Assembly: GCA_965277595.1 (NCBI GenBank)
Contig: CBDIDH010000002.1
Location: 248,001-312,000 of the forward strand
Source: CBDIDH01 sp965277595
GTDB taxonomy: Bacteria; Planctomycetota; Planctomycetia; Isosphaerales; Isosphaeraceae
Length of the DNA: 64,000 bases
Direction of reading: 5' to 3'
The translations under genes and the position numbers were made by a program. The notes under the pieces are model-generated. The model was given only the letters and a program-made list of their open reading frames with translations, was not told the DNA's origin and ran no database searches. Positions 45,701 to 53,416 of this stretch are shown here, one piece after another (position 1 is the first letter of the stretch; each line of letters opens with the position of its first letter).

Positions 45701-45755
45701 CCAGCGCCAGCACGAACGCCGCGGCCCAACCGAGACCGTGAAGTCGTTTCCTCAT
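42750..45755 (-). CDS. Secreted zinc metalloprotease, DUF5117/DUF4953 type (1001 aa)
   Basis: A GAGGAGG upstream and a signal peptide (GWAAAFVLALGAGPLWAQ) support the start. The catalytic motif MHEVGHSLGLRH spans 580-591: H581, E582, H585 and H591 give HExxHxxGxxH of metzincin-type proteases. Family regions of the DUF5118/DUF5117 kind precede it (DFNEVIKGATQIDGYFTLHR, then YGLNDGGVIDGRGRTVVVHY), and a C-terminal DUF4953-like region follows. A highly charged insert of Lys and Asp (about 530-568) lies just before the active site and is not part of the usual fold. It should act outside the cytoplasm on proteins or peptides. Confidence 0.87.
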   Translation of the reverse strand: MRKRLHGLGWAAAFVLALGAGPLWAQNIDSDDDGENERESAPVHAKSGSGSTKALDDKKFRDFNEVIKGATQIDGYFTLHRKDDHLYAEIHANQLDQPFLMPIAIAQGLEMAGHPLNFGDEWVLAFKRVGDKIQVVRRNVHYKASSSSPLEKAVKQNYTDSILLALPILAINHSGGQSILIDFADIFLSDFAQLGFGYLDRNRTTWHKVKGFTNNVEIEVEATFGGGGFGRYYGLNDGGVIDGRGRTVVVHYSLAKMPDSGYHARHADDRVGHFLNATKDFGSHDPDTNFIRMVNRWRLEKADHKAKLSPPKKQIVWYVEDTVPHEYRPYVEEGIREWNKAFEKIGFRDAIAVRWQEPGRDEFDPEDINYCTFRWITTNSTFAMSCLRSNPLTGEMIDGDVIFDASWIRAWKQEYAFLTGALPAASVRERDRDRPRPIDPLPLGVGEILSPIQAAKEGFGLPTPLPKARTGLLAESTRTGQPRPELVPSGWNELDLHLRRTGAAGRYQGCQLSAGMRPELGLVALAMAGDDNDDDEKDSKDKDKDQDKDKDKEDKDKKKEDEKGKIPDELIGQLIKEVVMHEVGHSLGLRHNFKASTMLTADQLNDTSITRVKGLSGSVMDYNPINIAPRGQKQGDFTTTTIGPYDYWAIEYAYKPFDNDEDAELKKIAARSPEADLVYATDEDMFLNDDPLVNAYDLGSDTLRFGKDRIALATDLLKDLDNRVIKDGDSYARVREAFSILLNQWGNASYLVASYIGGQSVARDHKGKGARDPVNPTPAAKQRDALNFLVEKILSDKAFTFSPVLLRRLAVEKWYDWGSDGMFFSGGSINYPVNERVLAYQKIALNQCLSADVLTRLENQRLLVDEGTDALRPAEVFRALTEGTWAEVTKPEGTKEKPFALSTIRRNLQREHLRKLSSIVLGNRRSAYEDIYGYVMFTSTGTYPADARSLARMHLKEIADRIAHVLDRKDLPVDDTTRAHLEESRFRIAKVLDAGIETTEP

Positions 45756-45968
45756 GAACCTCGCCTCCTCTCGACCGATCGGTATGCGAAGCGGAGCCGC
45801 GGCCGTCGCGACTCCCCGTTGACGTGATTCTCTGCGCGCGTCGCATTTTGCCTGACCCGACTAATCCATCCTTGCGTTGATGAGCCGGTCTGGCAAGACC
45901 CGCGATCCGCGATTCGGGGTGGATTGGCCCGACGTGCAGGTCAGGCCGGTTGCGCGGGGGAGTAAGGA

Positions 45969-46045
45969 ATGATGACCAATGGACGATGATCGATGATTAA
46001 ATAATTCAGGTGCTTCCGAACGTTTCTGGTCGGTTATTGGTCAGT
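45969..46045. repeat. Heptad-repeat element overlapping a gene 3' end (GATGACC class)
   Basis: The left arm (ATGATGACCAATGGACGATG, from 45969) and right arm (CTGGTCGGTTATTGGTCAGT, from 46026) are partly complementary. The right arm includes the stop and last two codons (Asp-Gln) of the minus-strand TPR gene ending at 46034. Confidence 0.68.
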
Positions 46046-47809
46046 CCCACGGGCAAACTCAAGGCGCGATTCGGCGGCGTGAAGGGTGGGGAGGTCGTGA
46101 AGACGTCGGGCGCGGGACTGGGCCTCGGCGAGAAGGGGAAGAGCGAGGTCGGGATAGCCGTTGTCGAGGAGAGTTTCGGCGGCGTCGAGCGCGAGAGGGG
46201 CGTCGTCGGCGTGCGTGGATAGAAGGGCGTGATAGAGGCGAACGGCGGCGTCGGGCTGGCCGGTCCGGGCGTGGATCTCGGCCCTCCAGATCGTGAAATC
46301 GCGAGAGCGAGAGGTTTCGGGATCGTTGAGGGCGGTTTCGAGCCAGCCGAGTGCCTCATCGGGAACGCCGAGACGGAGCGATTCGCGGACGAGCGGGGCA
46401 AAGATCAAGGCCGGGTCGATGGCGCGGCGGGCCGAGACGGGGCGTCGGGCGAGGACGGAGGCAAAGAGAGCGGTGCGGCGGTCGTCGCGGAACGCGGAGG
46501 CGGACAAAAAGGCATCGGCGAGGCGGCGGTCGTCGAGCGTCGAGGGGTCGAGGCGATCGAGTTCGGCCTCGTTCATGTTCGAGGCGTCGTCAGCGTCGAG
46601 GGCGTGACTCTCTTCGGCGGAGAGAAGGCCGAGGCGACGTCGGAGGCGATCAAACGGATAGCCCTGATAGAGGGCAATGTGCGTCGGTCGGGCGCCAAGC
46701 TGCTCTCGGTAGCGAACGAGGGCCGAGAGCTTGACCCGGGCAATCAGGTCGCCCCGAGCCGCGAGCCGGGAGGCCGCCAGCGGCGAGAGGTCGCCGAGCG
46801 AGCAACGGGGCTGGTGAATCCAGACGTCTTCATACTCGTGCTCGACGACCGAACGGGCGAGGGATGATTGCGTCTGGGGGTCGAGGTCGGCGGGGATGCG
46901 GTAGGTGCCCAGGGCGGCGTCGGCCCAGGCGATCGGCAGTGGGCTTTTTTCGCGACGAGCGGAGGCGAAGAACCGGCCGATCGGGGTTTCGTCGAGCGCG
47001 GCGAGGCCGGAGGGGTCGGGGCTGGAAACGCGGACGAGCGAGGGCGTTCGGATCACGGTGGCAAGGACGCGCGGAAGGTCGGTCGCGGTTTCCGGGTTCG
47101 AGCCGAGGGGGCGGTCGAGCCACTCGTAAACCTTGCCGTTCTCGACACGCGCGGCGCCGGTGATCGGGTCAACGGGCATCGGCAAGGGGTTAAGGTCGGG
47201 CCACCGGGAAAAGAGAGCGTCGTCGGCGGGGTGATCGAGGACCCAGGCGTACCGAAAGTCGTCGGCGAGGTCTTCGGCCCCGGCGCCCTGGCGGAGTACC
47301 TCGGCGAGGGTCCAGGCGTCACTGGCGCGATCGGCGTCGGTCGCCCCGAGAAGCGAGACGACGCGGTCAAGGGAGGCGATCGCCTCGCGGTTCTGACCAT
47401 TCCAGGCGCGGCAGAGGGCCAGGTTGTACCAGGCGTCGGCGTCGGCGGGGTGGTCGCTCGTCAGGCTGGAGAAGGCCGAGGCGGCGGCATCGAGCGCGGT
47501 GAGGTCGCCATTGCGGAGGCGGTTGTCCCAGCGAGCTCGAACGGCGGGGTCAGTGGGGTTCTGGAACCGGTAAACCGCGCGCGCCGCGGCGGGGAGTTCC
47601 GAGGCACTGGCGAGGGTCTCGATCGCCTTGCGCGCGGCGGGGTTCTCGGGATCGATTCGAAGGACGCGTTGCCAGGTTGCCCAGGCCGCGAGCGGTCGTT
47701 GACATTGAAGGTGGCGCCAGCCTTCTTGAACGAGCGCGGCGGTCGACGTCTCGGTCGGTTCAACGGGTCGAGGCACGGAGGTCGATCCCTGTCGAGGAGG
47801 CTCGGGCAT
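46034..47809 (-). CDS. TPR-rich protein, paralogue of the SEC-C protein upstream (591 aa)
   Basis: The start at 47809 gives MPEPPRQG. TPR-like units dominate: LVQEGWRHLQCQRPLAAWAT, AWYNLALCRAWNGQNREAIA, and LGWLETALNDPETSRSRDF. The middle has WLDRPLGS and LPRVLATVIRTPSLVRV, and the later half has EDVWIHQPRCSLGDLSPLA, then ALVRYREQLG. These align with corresponding segments of the next gene (LDRPEIV, DIPRIVGRVFVGP, IQDVWPETPNPYLNGRTPL), which suggests an ancient tandem duplication. The SEC-C zinc motif is absent here. No signal peptide is seen. Probably a cytoplasmic protein-interaction scaffold. Confidence 0.74.
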   Translation of the reverse strand: MPEPPRQGSTSVPRPVEPTETSTAALVQEGWRHLQCQRPLAAWATWQRVLRIDPENPAARKAIETLASASELPAAARAVYRFQNPTDPAVRARWDNRLRNGDLTALDAAASAFSSLTSDHPADADAWYNLALCRAWNGQNREAIASLDRVVSLLGATDADRASDAWTLAEVLRQGAGAEDLADDFRYAWVLDHPADDALFSRWPDLNPLPMPVDPITGAARVENGKVYEWLDRPLGSNPETATDLPRVLATVIRTPSLVRVSSPDPSGLAALDETPIGRFFASARREKSPLPIAWADAALGTYRIPADLDPQTQSSLARSVVEHEYEDVWIHQPRCSLGDLSPLAASRLAARGDLIARVKLSALVRYREQLGARPTHIALYQGYPFDRLRRRLGLLSAEESHALDADDASNMNEAELDRLDPSTLDDRRLADAFLSASAFRDDRRTALFASVLARRPVSARRAIDPALIFAPLVRESLRLGVPDEALGWLETALNDPETSRSRDFTIWRAEIHARTGQPDAAVRLYHALLSTHADDAPLALDAAETLLDNGYPDLALPLLAEAQSRARRLHDLPTLHAAESRLEFARGTDQ

Positions 47810-47836
47810 CGCACTCAGGGCGGTTTCCTTCTCAAT

Positions 47837-47968
47837 TGATGACCGATGACCGAGAACCGATGATCGAAACAAGGTCGGCAAGGCCCTTGCCCATCCTTTT
47901 TTGTTTTCGATTTTTCCTCGGTCATTGGTCCTTGGTCATTGGTTATTCCCAAGACGGAAACAGCCCTG
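47837..47968. repeat. Composite heptad-repeat element with conserved core
   Basis: The left arm (47837-47866) starts TGATGACCGATGACCGAG, the core (47867-47918) contains AAGGTCGGCAAGGC and TTGTTTTCGATTTTTCC, and the right arm (47919-47942) is CGGTCATTGGTCCTTGG plus TCATTGG. A trailing GAAACAGCCCTG follows. The core and trailer match the element at 58923-59028. It ends 23 bases from the 3' end of the SEC-C TPR gene. Confidence 0.82.
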
Positions 47969-47990
47969 GGCATCGCACTCATCGCAAACG

Positions 47991-50279
47991 TCAACGCCCG
48001 GGAAGGATCAGCCGTTTCTCGCCGCCGGAAGGACCTTCGGGCGAGGAGGTTGTGCCGCCGCCGCCGCCGGGGGTCCAGAGTCCGCCCGACGAGCCAGGCG
48101 AGGCGGAACCAGCCCCCGTGGAGCCGCCGCCGGGGGTCCAGATCTCGGGCTTCGTCGCGGAGACGCCGAGGCGGCCGGTCGAGGTGGTCACCCGAGGGCC
48201 GAACTCGGCCATGAGGGCCTGGAGCGGTCGGCTGTCGAGGAGGATCTCGCCGGGGCGGTCGGGGCTGTTGACCATCTCAAGCAGACCCATGTCGACGAGG
48301 CTCATCATCAGCGTCTGCATGACCTGGCTGTCGTCGCGGTGCCGGTCGAGAAGAACGGCGAGGTCGGGAACCCAGGCGGCCGGGTCGTCGGACCGGGCGC
48401 GGAGGCGGATCTCAAACATGTCCCACAAGGGAGCATTGCGGGCGCGCTGGGCCGGGGTATCGGCTTCTCGACCGCGTCGAATCCAGTCAAAGGCCTCGGC
48501 CTGGTTGCCGTTGCTGGAAGCGAGAGCGGCAAGGTCGGTATACACGGTGATCGGCTCGATGCCAACCTTCTCGAAAACTTCGGGCCGCGCGATCAGGGCC
48601 AGGGTCGCGGCACGGATCACCGCCTGAAGGGCGAATCGTCGGCCGAGCGCGTAGAGCCGCACCAGGGATTCGTCGTCGAGACGGTCGGCGGGAACCAGGG
48701 AGAGCCGGCTGATCGGCACCGACATGATGTCGACCGTCGCCGGATCAATCGCGGGCTCGGCGGGAATTTTAAGGCGCGACCGAAGGTCGCTGAAGTCAAA
48801 CCCTTCGTTCGAGCTTTCCCTGGAGAGCGCGAACTGGAAGACGGCCGCGCGAAGGGGGACTTCGGCGTCGCCATCAGCCGCGGCGCGGAGGGGGGTCCGG
48901 CCATTGAGGTAGGGGTTTGGCGTCTCGGGCCAGACGTCCTGGATGATGGATCGCGCTTGCTCGCGGCTGAGACGTTCCGACGTCTCTTCGTCGAGATCGT
49001 CGGGCAGGAGCCATTCCCACATCAGGGCGAGATGGAACCGAGAGACCTTGCCGACGATTTTTGTCTTCGGGTGCGCGGGGGGAATGGCCCGGCCGACCAG
49101 GGAGGTGAACCGATCGGCGAGGCGGTCGAGACGACCGTCGTCGAAGGTTTCCAGCGCGACGGATTCCGGACCGACAAAGACGCGGCCGACGATCCGGGGG
49201 ATATCGTCAACCTTCAGGTCGGCCGGAGCGTTGACGATCTCGGGACGGTCGAGCATCGTGAACTGGTCGACGTCGACGGCGTTGGGTTCTTCCGGATCGA
49301 TCGGCGCGGGATCTTCGGCGTGGATCGACGGATCGGCGCGGAGGGTTTCCAGCAGGGCCTGGCGGTCGCGGATGGGCCAGACCAGTTGAACGTGCTCAAC
49401 CTGAACATCACCGGGCGTCGCGGGGATCTGCTGGCAGAGAGCCTCGATGTCGACGGCCTCGGTGGTCGTGCCGAGCCAGGCGGAGTATCGACGGAGCGCC
49501 GCGACGGCCGCGTCGAGATCGGCCAGCCAGAGCCGGCAAAAACCCTGGTTGCGATCGGCCTGGGGACCGGCGACGGGGTCGGTCGAGAGGGTCTCGAAGG
49601 CGGCGGCGGCCGAGGCCCACTGGCCCTCGTTCGCCCACTGGAGCGCCTCGTCAAATCGACGTCGCGCGTCGCCTGAAAGGCTTTCAGGAGCCGGAGATAG
49701 CGAGTCGGGGTTCTTGAGCAAGGGGGAGATTGCCGGATTGCTCTCGATCGACCGAAGGGTGCTGGAAATCGCGGGATCGGGCTCGGCCGAGGGGTCGAGA
49801 GACTGGGCGAGGCGAAGATGGCGAAGCGCCGCGGGAAATTCCGAGGCTTCGACGAGGTAAGCGCCGACGACCTTGACCAGTCCCCAGAGGGTTTTCCGCA
49901 AGTCGGAGGGAAGGGCGGTGAGCGACCTTTGCAACTGAGCGACGCCGGCGGCGGGTCCTTCGGTTTCGAGCACAAGCCGGGTCATGAGCATCTGCGCGCC
50001 GGCGTGCCTGGGGTTCCTGGCGAGAACGTCGGCGACGGCGTTCTTGGCGGGCTCGGGCTGACCGCTTCGGGTGAGGTAAAGGGCCTTGCGGGTCAGGAGC
50101 CAGGCGTTGCCAGGCTCTTTGCGCAGCCCTTCGTCGAGCGTCTGCGCGGCGGATTCGATCTGGCCGCTTTCGAACAGGCGCTGGGCGCGCTCGGCGACGG
50201 CTTCCACCTTGTGGCAGCACCACTTGAACTTCTGCCCGCTGCCGCAGGGGCAGGGCGAATACGGGTCCACGAGCGCCAT
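47991..50279 (-). CDS. SEC-C motif TPR protein (762 aa)
   Basis: The N-terminus MALVDPYSPCPCGSGQKFK, then WCCHK, carries the SEC-C zinc motif (C10, C12, C21, C22), known from SecA and many zinc-binding adaptor proteins. TPR-like helices follow (RLFESGQIESAAQTLDEGLR, LRKTLWGLVKVVGAYLVEAS). The central region is paralogous to the gene downstream. The last 60 residues are Gly/Pro/Ser rich (GGGSTGAGSASPGSSGGLWT). A GAGGAAG upstream supports the start. It probably acts as a cytoplasmic adaptor; function not assigned. Confidence 0.78.
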   Translation of the reverse strand: MALVDPYSPCPCGSGQKFKWCCHKVEAVAERAQRLFESGQIESAAQTLDEGLRKEPGNAWLLTRKALYLTRSGQPEPAKNAVADVLARNPRHAGAQMLMTRLVLETEGPAAGVAQLQRSLTALPSDLRKTLWGLVKVVGAYLVEASEFPAALRHLRLAQSLDPSAEPDPAISSTLRSIESNPAISPLLKNPDSLSPAPESLSGDARRRFDEALQWANEGQWASAAAAFETLSTDPVAGPQADRNQGFCRLWLADLDAAVAALRRYSAWLGTTTEAVDIEALCQQIPATPGDVQVEHVQLVWPIRDRQALLETLRADPSIHAEDPAPIDPEEPNAVDVDQFTMLDRPEIVNAPADLKVDDIPRIVGRVFVGPESVALETFDDGRLDRLADRFTSLVGRAIPPAHPKTKIVGKVSRFHLALMWEWLLPDDLDEETSERLSREQARSIIQDVWPETPNPYLNGRTPLRAAADGDAEVPLRAAVFQFALSRESSNEGFDFSDLRSRLKIPAEPAIDPATVDIMSVPISRLSLVPADRLDDESLVRLYALGRRFALQAVIRAATLALIARPEVFEKVGIEPITVYTDLAALASSNGNQAEAFDWIRRGREADTPAQRARNAPLWDMFEIRLRARSDDPAAWVPDLAVLLDRHRDDSQVMQTLMMSLVDMGLLEMVNSPDRPGEILLDSRPLQALMAEFGPRVTTSTGRLGVSATKPEIWTPGGGSTGAGSASPGSSGGLWTPGGGGGTTSSPEGPSGGEKRLILPGR

Positions 50280-50395
50280 CGCGGTCTTCCTCTCGATGTC
50301 TTTTAGCCTGTTCCCGCGTGATCGACCACAGTAGCAAAGCCGGGCCGCTCGCGCCTACCTTGCCAAATGTCCTGGGGGATCGTTCAGGTCCGAGT

Positions 50396-51187
50396 TCACG
50401 CCCGATCGGTCTCGGTGTCGCCGCTGGCGACCTGGGCGACCTCGTGCACCTCCGACGCCTCCGCGGGCGGTGGTGGCGGAGCGGGCTTTGTGGGTCGGTA
50501 AAGAATGCTGAGGACGACGATGGCGAGCATCCCGGCCCAGAAGAGTTTTTCGCCCATCGTGTACGGGATCAGTTTGCGGGCGTGCAGGCCGCTGGCGACG
50601 AGCTTCATGCCGATCCAGGCGACAAGTCCGTACGCCCCCGATTCCAGGCCACGGAAGCGTTCAAGGAGCAGGATGAAATATCCGGCGACAAACCGCATCG
50701 TGATGATGCCGAGAATGCCCCCCGCGACGACGATCAGGAACTTCTCGTTCTTGGACAGACCGTTCATTTCCTCGGCAAGGGCGACGGCCGCGAGGATCGA
50801 GTCGATCGAAAAGGCGATATCGGCCAGCTCGACGAGCATGACCGTCCACCAGAACCCCTGGTTGACGCGTTTCGACGCCGCGTCGCCCTCGCCGCCGTGG
50901 CGCGAAAGCACATGCGCCGCGGCGAGGTAAAGCAAATAGACGCCGCCGACGACCTTGAGATACCAGAGCGAGAGGAGCAAATTCGCCAGCAGGACCGCGA
51001 CGAGCCGGAAGGCAAAGGCGCCCCAGATTCCGTATCGGAGCGCCCGACGCTGTTCGAGCTTGGGGAGGTGCCGGACCATCATCGCCAGCACCAGGGCATT
51101 ATCGGCGCTGAGCAATCCCTCAAGAAAGACCAGCCAGAGCACCGTCGCGCCGACCATCGGCAGTTGACTGACAGCCAGGGCCCACAT
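50396..51187 (-). CDS. TerC family integral membrane protein (263 aa)
   Basis: The start at 51187 is chosen because the longer form has no family similarity. Hallmark segments are LEGLLSADNALVLAMMVRHL near 15-38 and ELADIAFSIDSILAAVALAE near 115-134, whose acidic residues lie within membrane helices as in TerC proteins (tellurium resistance or Mn2+ export relatives). About seven helices are present, then a Pro-rich cytoplasmic tail. The metal specificity cannot be determined. Confidence 0.9.
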   Translation of the reverse strand: MWALAVSQLPMVGATVLWLVFLEGLLSADNALVLAMMVRHLPKLEQRRALRYGIWGAFAFRLVAVLLANLLLSLWYLKVVGGVYLLYLAAAHVLSRHGGEGDAASKRVNQGFWWTVMLVELADIAFSIDSILAAVALAEEMNGLSKNEKFLIVVAGGILGIITMRFVAGYFILLLERFRGLESGAYGLVAWIGMKLVASGLHARKLIPYTMGEKLFWAGMLAIVVLSILYRPTKPAPPPPPAEASEVHEVAQVASGDTETDRA

Positions 51188-51505
51188 TGCCGCCGGACTC
51201 CTCCCGACCTGATTGCCGACTGACCTTGATCTCTGGAGCGTCTCGCCCGACCTTTGATGGCACACCCTAACACAACTCAACCGCCCGGACGACCCGTCAG
51301 TCCCAGGACTTACTCGGATCGAGCCAGCAGGGTGGCCAGAGTCAGGCATTTCGCCGCGAAAGACCGAGTTTGAAGGTCCGAAAACGAGGACTTGGCGAGA
51401 GCGATGTCGCGAATTTCCCCGTTCTCGGTTCCCGTCAAAAGGGAATTCGCTCCGCGAGAACGAAGCTTGACGCTGGTCTCGCGACGTTCCTTTGAATACA
51501 CTGGA
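51188..51505. other. Divergent leader upstream of the VWA gene
   Basis: It lies between the TerC gene (minus) and the VWA gene (plus). No gene and no repeat class seen elsewhere is found here. Promoters for both genes are presumed. Confidence 0.45.
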
Positions 51506-51545
51506 CGCGAGGTTAAAAAGGGTGAGATCCCTTCACCTCGCGAGG
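51506..51545 (+). promoter_or_regulatory. 5' leader hairpin overlapping the ribosome binding site region
   Basis: CGCGAGGT (51506-51513) pairs with ACCTCGCG (51535-51542), and an inner stem AAGGG (51518-51522) pairs with CCCTT (51529-51533). The 3' arm runs into the palindrome CCTCGCGAGG (51536-51545), whose GAGG is the only Shine-Dalgarno-like site before the ATG at 51552. It could block or expose the ribosome binding site. Confidence 0.5.
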
Positions 51546-51551
51546 CCCGCC

Positions 51552-52322
51552 ATGTTGCGAAGAGGCCGATTGAGATCGCCCACCCCGCGGATCAGGTTCT
51601 TCGCCTGCGCGGCATTGATCCTGGCGGGATTCACGCCGAGTCAGGGTCAGACCGGCAAGTCCACCTCAAAAGAGGCCGAGACCGACGCCGGGCCGAAGGT
51701 GGTCTCGAAGGCGAAGGCCAAGGAGCAATCGGCCGGCTCGGCGTTTCTCGCGCCGCCGGGCTCGGATCGATATGACCCGAATGGCGTCGACTGGCGCGAC
51801 GTCCCCCCCTGGCGGCAGACCTCTTTTTTTGGGATTCGGGCGCGGGGGCAATTCTTTGTCTACGTCGTCGATTGCTCGGGAAGCATGATCGAAGACGATC
51901 GGCTCGCCCGCGCCAAGGAAGAACTTCGGCGCAGCGTCCGCCGCTTGCAAGAACCGCAGCGGTTCAAGGTGATCTTTTATAACGACGTGCCGATCGCCAT
52001 GCCCGGCGACCTGCCGAGGTCGGCCGATCTTCAGGCGAAGGACCAGTTCCTTGCCTGGCTCCGCCTGATCGAGCCCGACGGCGAGACTGATCCCCGAGGC
52101 GCGATGGCCCAGGCGCTCGCGATGAGGCCGGACGCCGTCTTTTTACTCTCCGACGGCGAGTTTCCCGAGGGAACCGCCGAGGCGATCGCTCGGAAGAATG
52201 CGCGCAAGGTTCCGATTCACTGCATTGACCTGAGCCGCGACGACGTCGGCGATCAGCTCAAGCAAATTGCCCGCGAGAGCGGCGGCCGGTACGTCTGGCG
52301 GCCGTCGACGGCGGAGCCTTGA
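51552..52322 (+). CDS. Secreted VWA domain protein (256 aa)
   Basis: A signal peptide (RIRFFACAALILAGFTPSQG) is followed by a short charged linker. The VWA fold begins near 95: FFVYVVDCSGSMIEDDRLA carries the MIDAS motif DxSxS at D107, S109 and S111. VFLLSDGEFPEG is the later metal-site strand, and VPIHCIDL a core strand. VWA domains bind Mg2+ and proteins. It is followed tail-to-tail by a coupled pair of coiled-coil membrane proteins, so they may share a function, although they are on opposite strands. Confidence 0.88.
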   Translation: MLRRGRLRSPTPRIRFFACAALILAGFTPSQGQTGKSTSKEAETDAGPKVVSKAKAKEQSAGSAFLAPPGSDRYDPNGVDWRDVPPWRQTSFFGIRARGQFFVYVVDCSGSMIEDDRLARAKEELRRSVRRLQEPQRFKVIFYNDVPIAMPGDLPRSADLQAKDQFLAWLRLIEPDGETDPRGAMAQALAMRPDAVFLLSDGEFPEGTAEAIARKNARKVPIHCIDLSRDDVGDQLKQIARESGGRYVWRPSTAEP

Positions 52323-52330
52323 ATGACCCG

Positions 52331-53416
52331 TCACTGCCCGGCGGAGAGTGAGCCGGCGGGGCTGCCGCGAATGGCCATGCCGTCGGGAAGGGGACGAGCG
52401 GCGACGAGGAAACCGCGAGTTTGCAGGTCGTCGCGGAGCATGCGGAAGAGAGGAAAGGAGTCGGGATAAACCCAGAGGGTGATCGTGGACTTGATCGGGT
52501 TCAGCCGGTTGATCGACTGGGCGAACTCGGAAAAAGGCTGACGCGTTTTCTCAAAGGTCTCGCCGCGAGCCTCGAACTCGGGAACAATCTCCCAGCCGCG
52601 AAGGTCATACGAAATCCTGCGCCGTTCCATCATGTCTTCGAGCGAGCTGGGCATCGACCGGCCCATCGAGTATTCCATCGAAAAGGGACCGACGGGACCC
52701 ACCCGAGAATCCACCGTCCGCGAGTTCTCGGAAAGTCGGATGCGTATCATGGCATCGGCCTTGACCAGGCTGAGCAGCTTATCGAGATCAATGAAGCTGA
52801 CGCGGTTGTGGCGCAGTTCATAATGAGATTCCTCGCCATCGGAAGGGCGAGCGACGGGATTCTTGTTCGAGAGGACCTTGCTCTTGGGTCGAGGAACCGA
52901 TGCCAGGGTGGCGACCTCGCCCTTGAGCTTCTCATTCTCGGCCTTGAGAAAACCGCCTCGGGCCGATGCCTGGCTGATCCGGGTGCTTGGATCGCGGACG
53001 CGGAGCGAGAGCGAACGCGCGGAACGGGCCTGAGACGCGGTGTCTTGAGAGGCGAGGGTCAGTTGGCGGGCGGCGTCCTCGGCGCGGGCCTCGGCTCGGG
53101 CACGATCGCGGCTGGCGGCGTCGAGTTCGGCCTCGGCGCGGGCGATGGCTTCGCGGTCGAGCTTGGCAGGTTCCGGCGCGACCGGCTCGGACGCCTTGAC
53201 GACGGGCGCGGGTTTCACCGGTTCGATCCGCGCGACGGGAGCGGGATTCTTCGGCGGTTCGATCAAGGGCGCGGGGGTCGCAACGGGTCGCGCGGGCTTG
53301 CGATCGACAAGAACAATTCCGCCGAGCAAGGCCAGCGCGATCAAAACGGTGGCGAGGTTGGCCATGACCCGGCCGTACGATTCGCGTTCGGGAGCCTGCT
53401 TCGCTGGCGATTCCAT
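52331..53416 (-). CDS. Membrane-anchored coiled-coil protein, operon partner (361 aa)
   Basis: A cytoplasmic N-terminus and one membrane helix (ANLATVLIALALLGGIVLV) are followed by a Pro/Ala/Lys-rich linker and a coiled coil (IARAEAELDAASRDRARAEA). The C-terminal domain has SFIDLDKLLSLVKADAMIRI and later PIKSTITLWVYPDSFPLFRM. The latter resembles the IRPDG-type module repeated in the upstream partner. The start codon overlaps the previous gene's stop by one base, which indicates translational coupling. Probably a component of an envelope complex. Confidence 0.78.
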   Translation of the reverse strand: MESPAKQAPERESYGRVMANLATVLIALALLGGIVLVDRKPARPVATPAPLIEPPKNPAPVARIEPVKPAPVVKASEPVAPEPAKLDREAIARAEAELDAASRDRARAEARAEDAARQLTLASQDTASQARSARSLSLRVRDPSTRISQASARGGFLKAENEKLKGEVATLASVPRPKSKVLSNKNPVARPSDGEESHYELRHNRVSFIDLDKLLSLVKADAMIRIRLSENSRTVDSRVGPVGPFSMEYSMGRSMPSSLEDMMERRRISYDLRGWEIVPEFEARGETFEKTRQPFSEFAQSINRLNPIKSTITLWVYPDSFPLFRMLRDDLQTRGFLVAARPLPDGMAIRGSPAGSLSAGQ

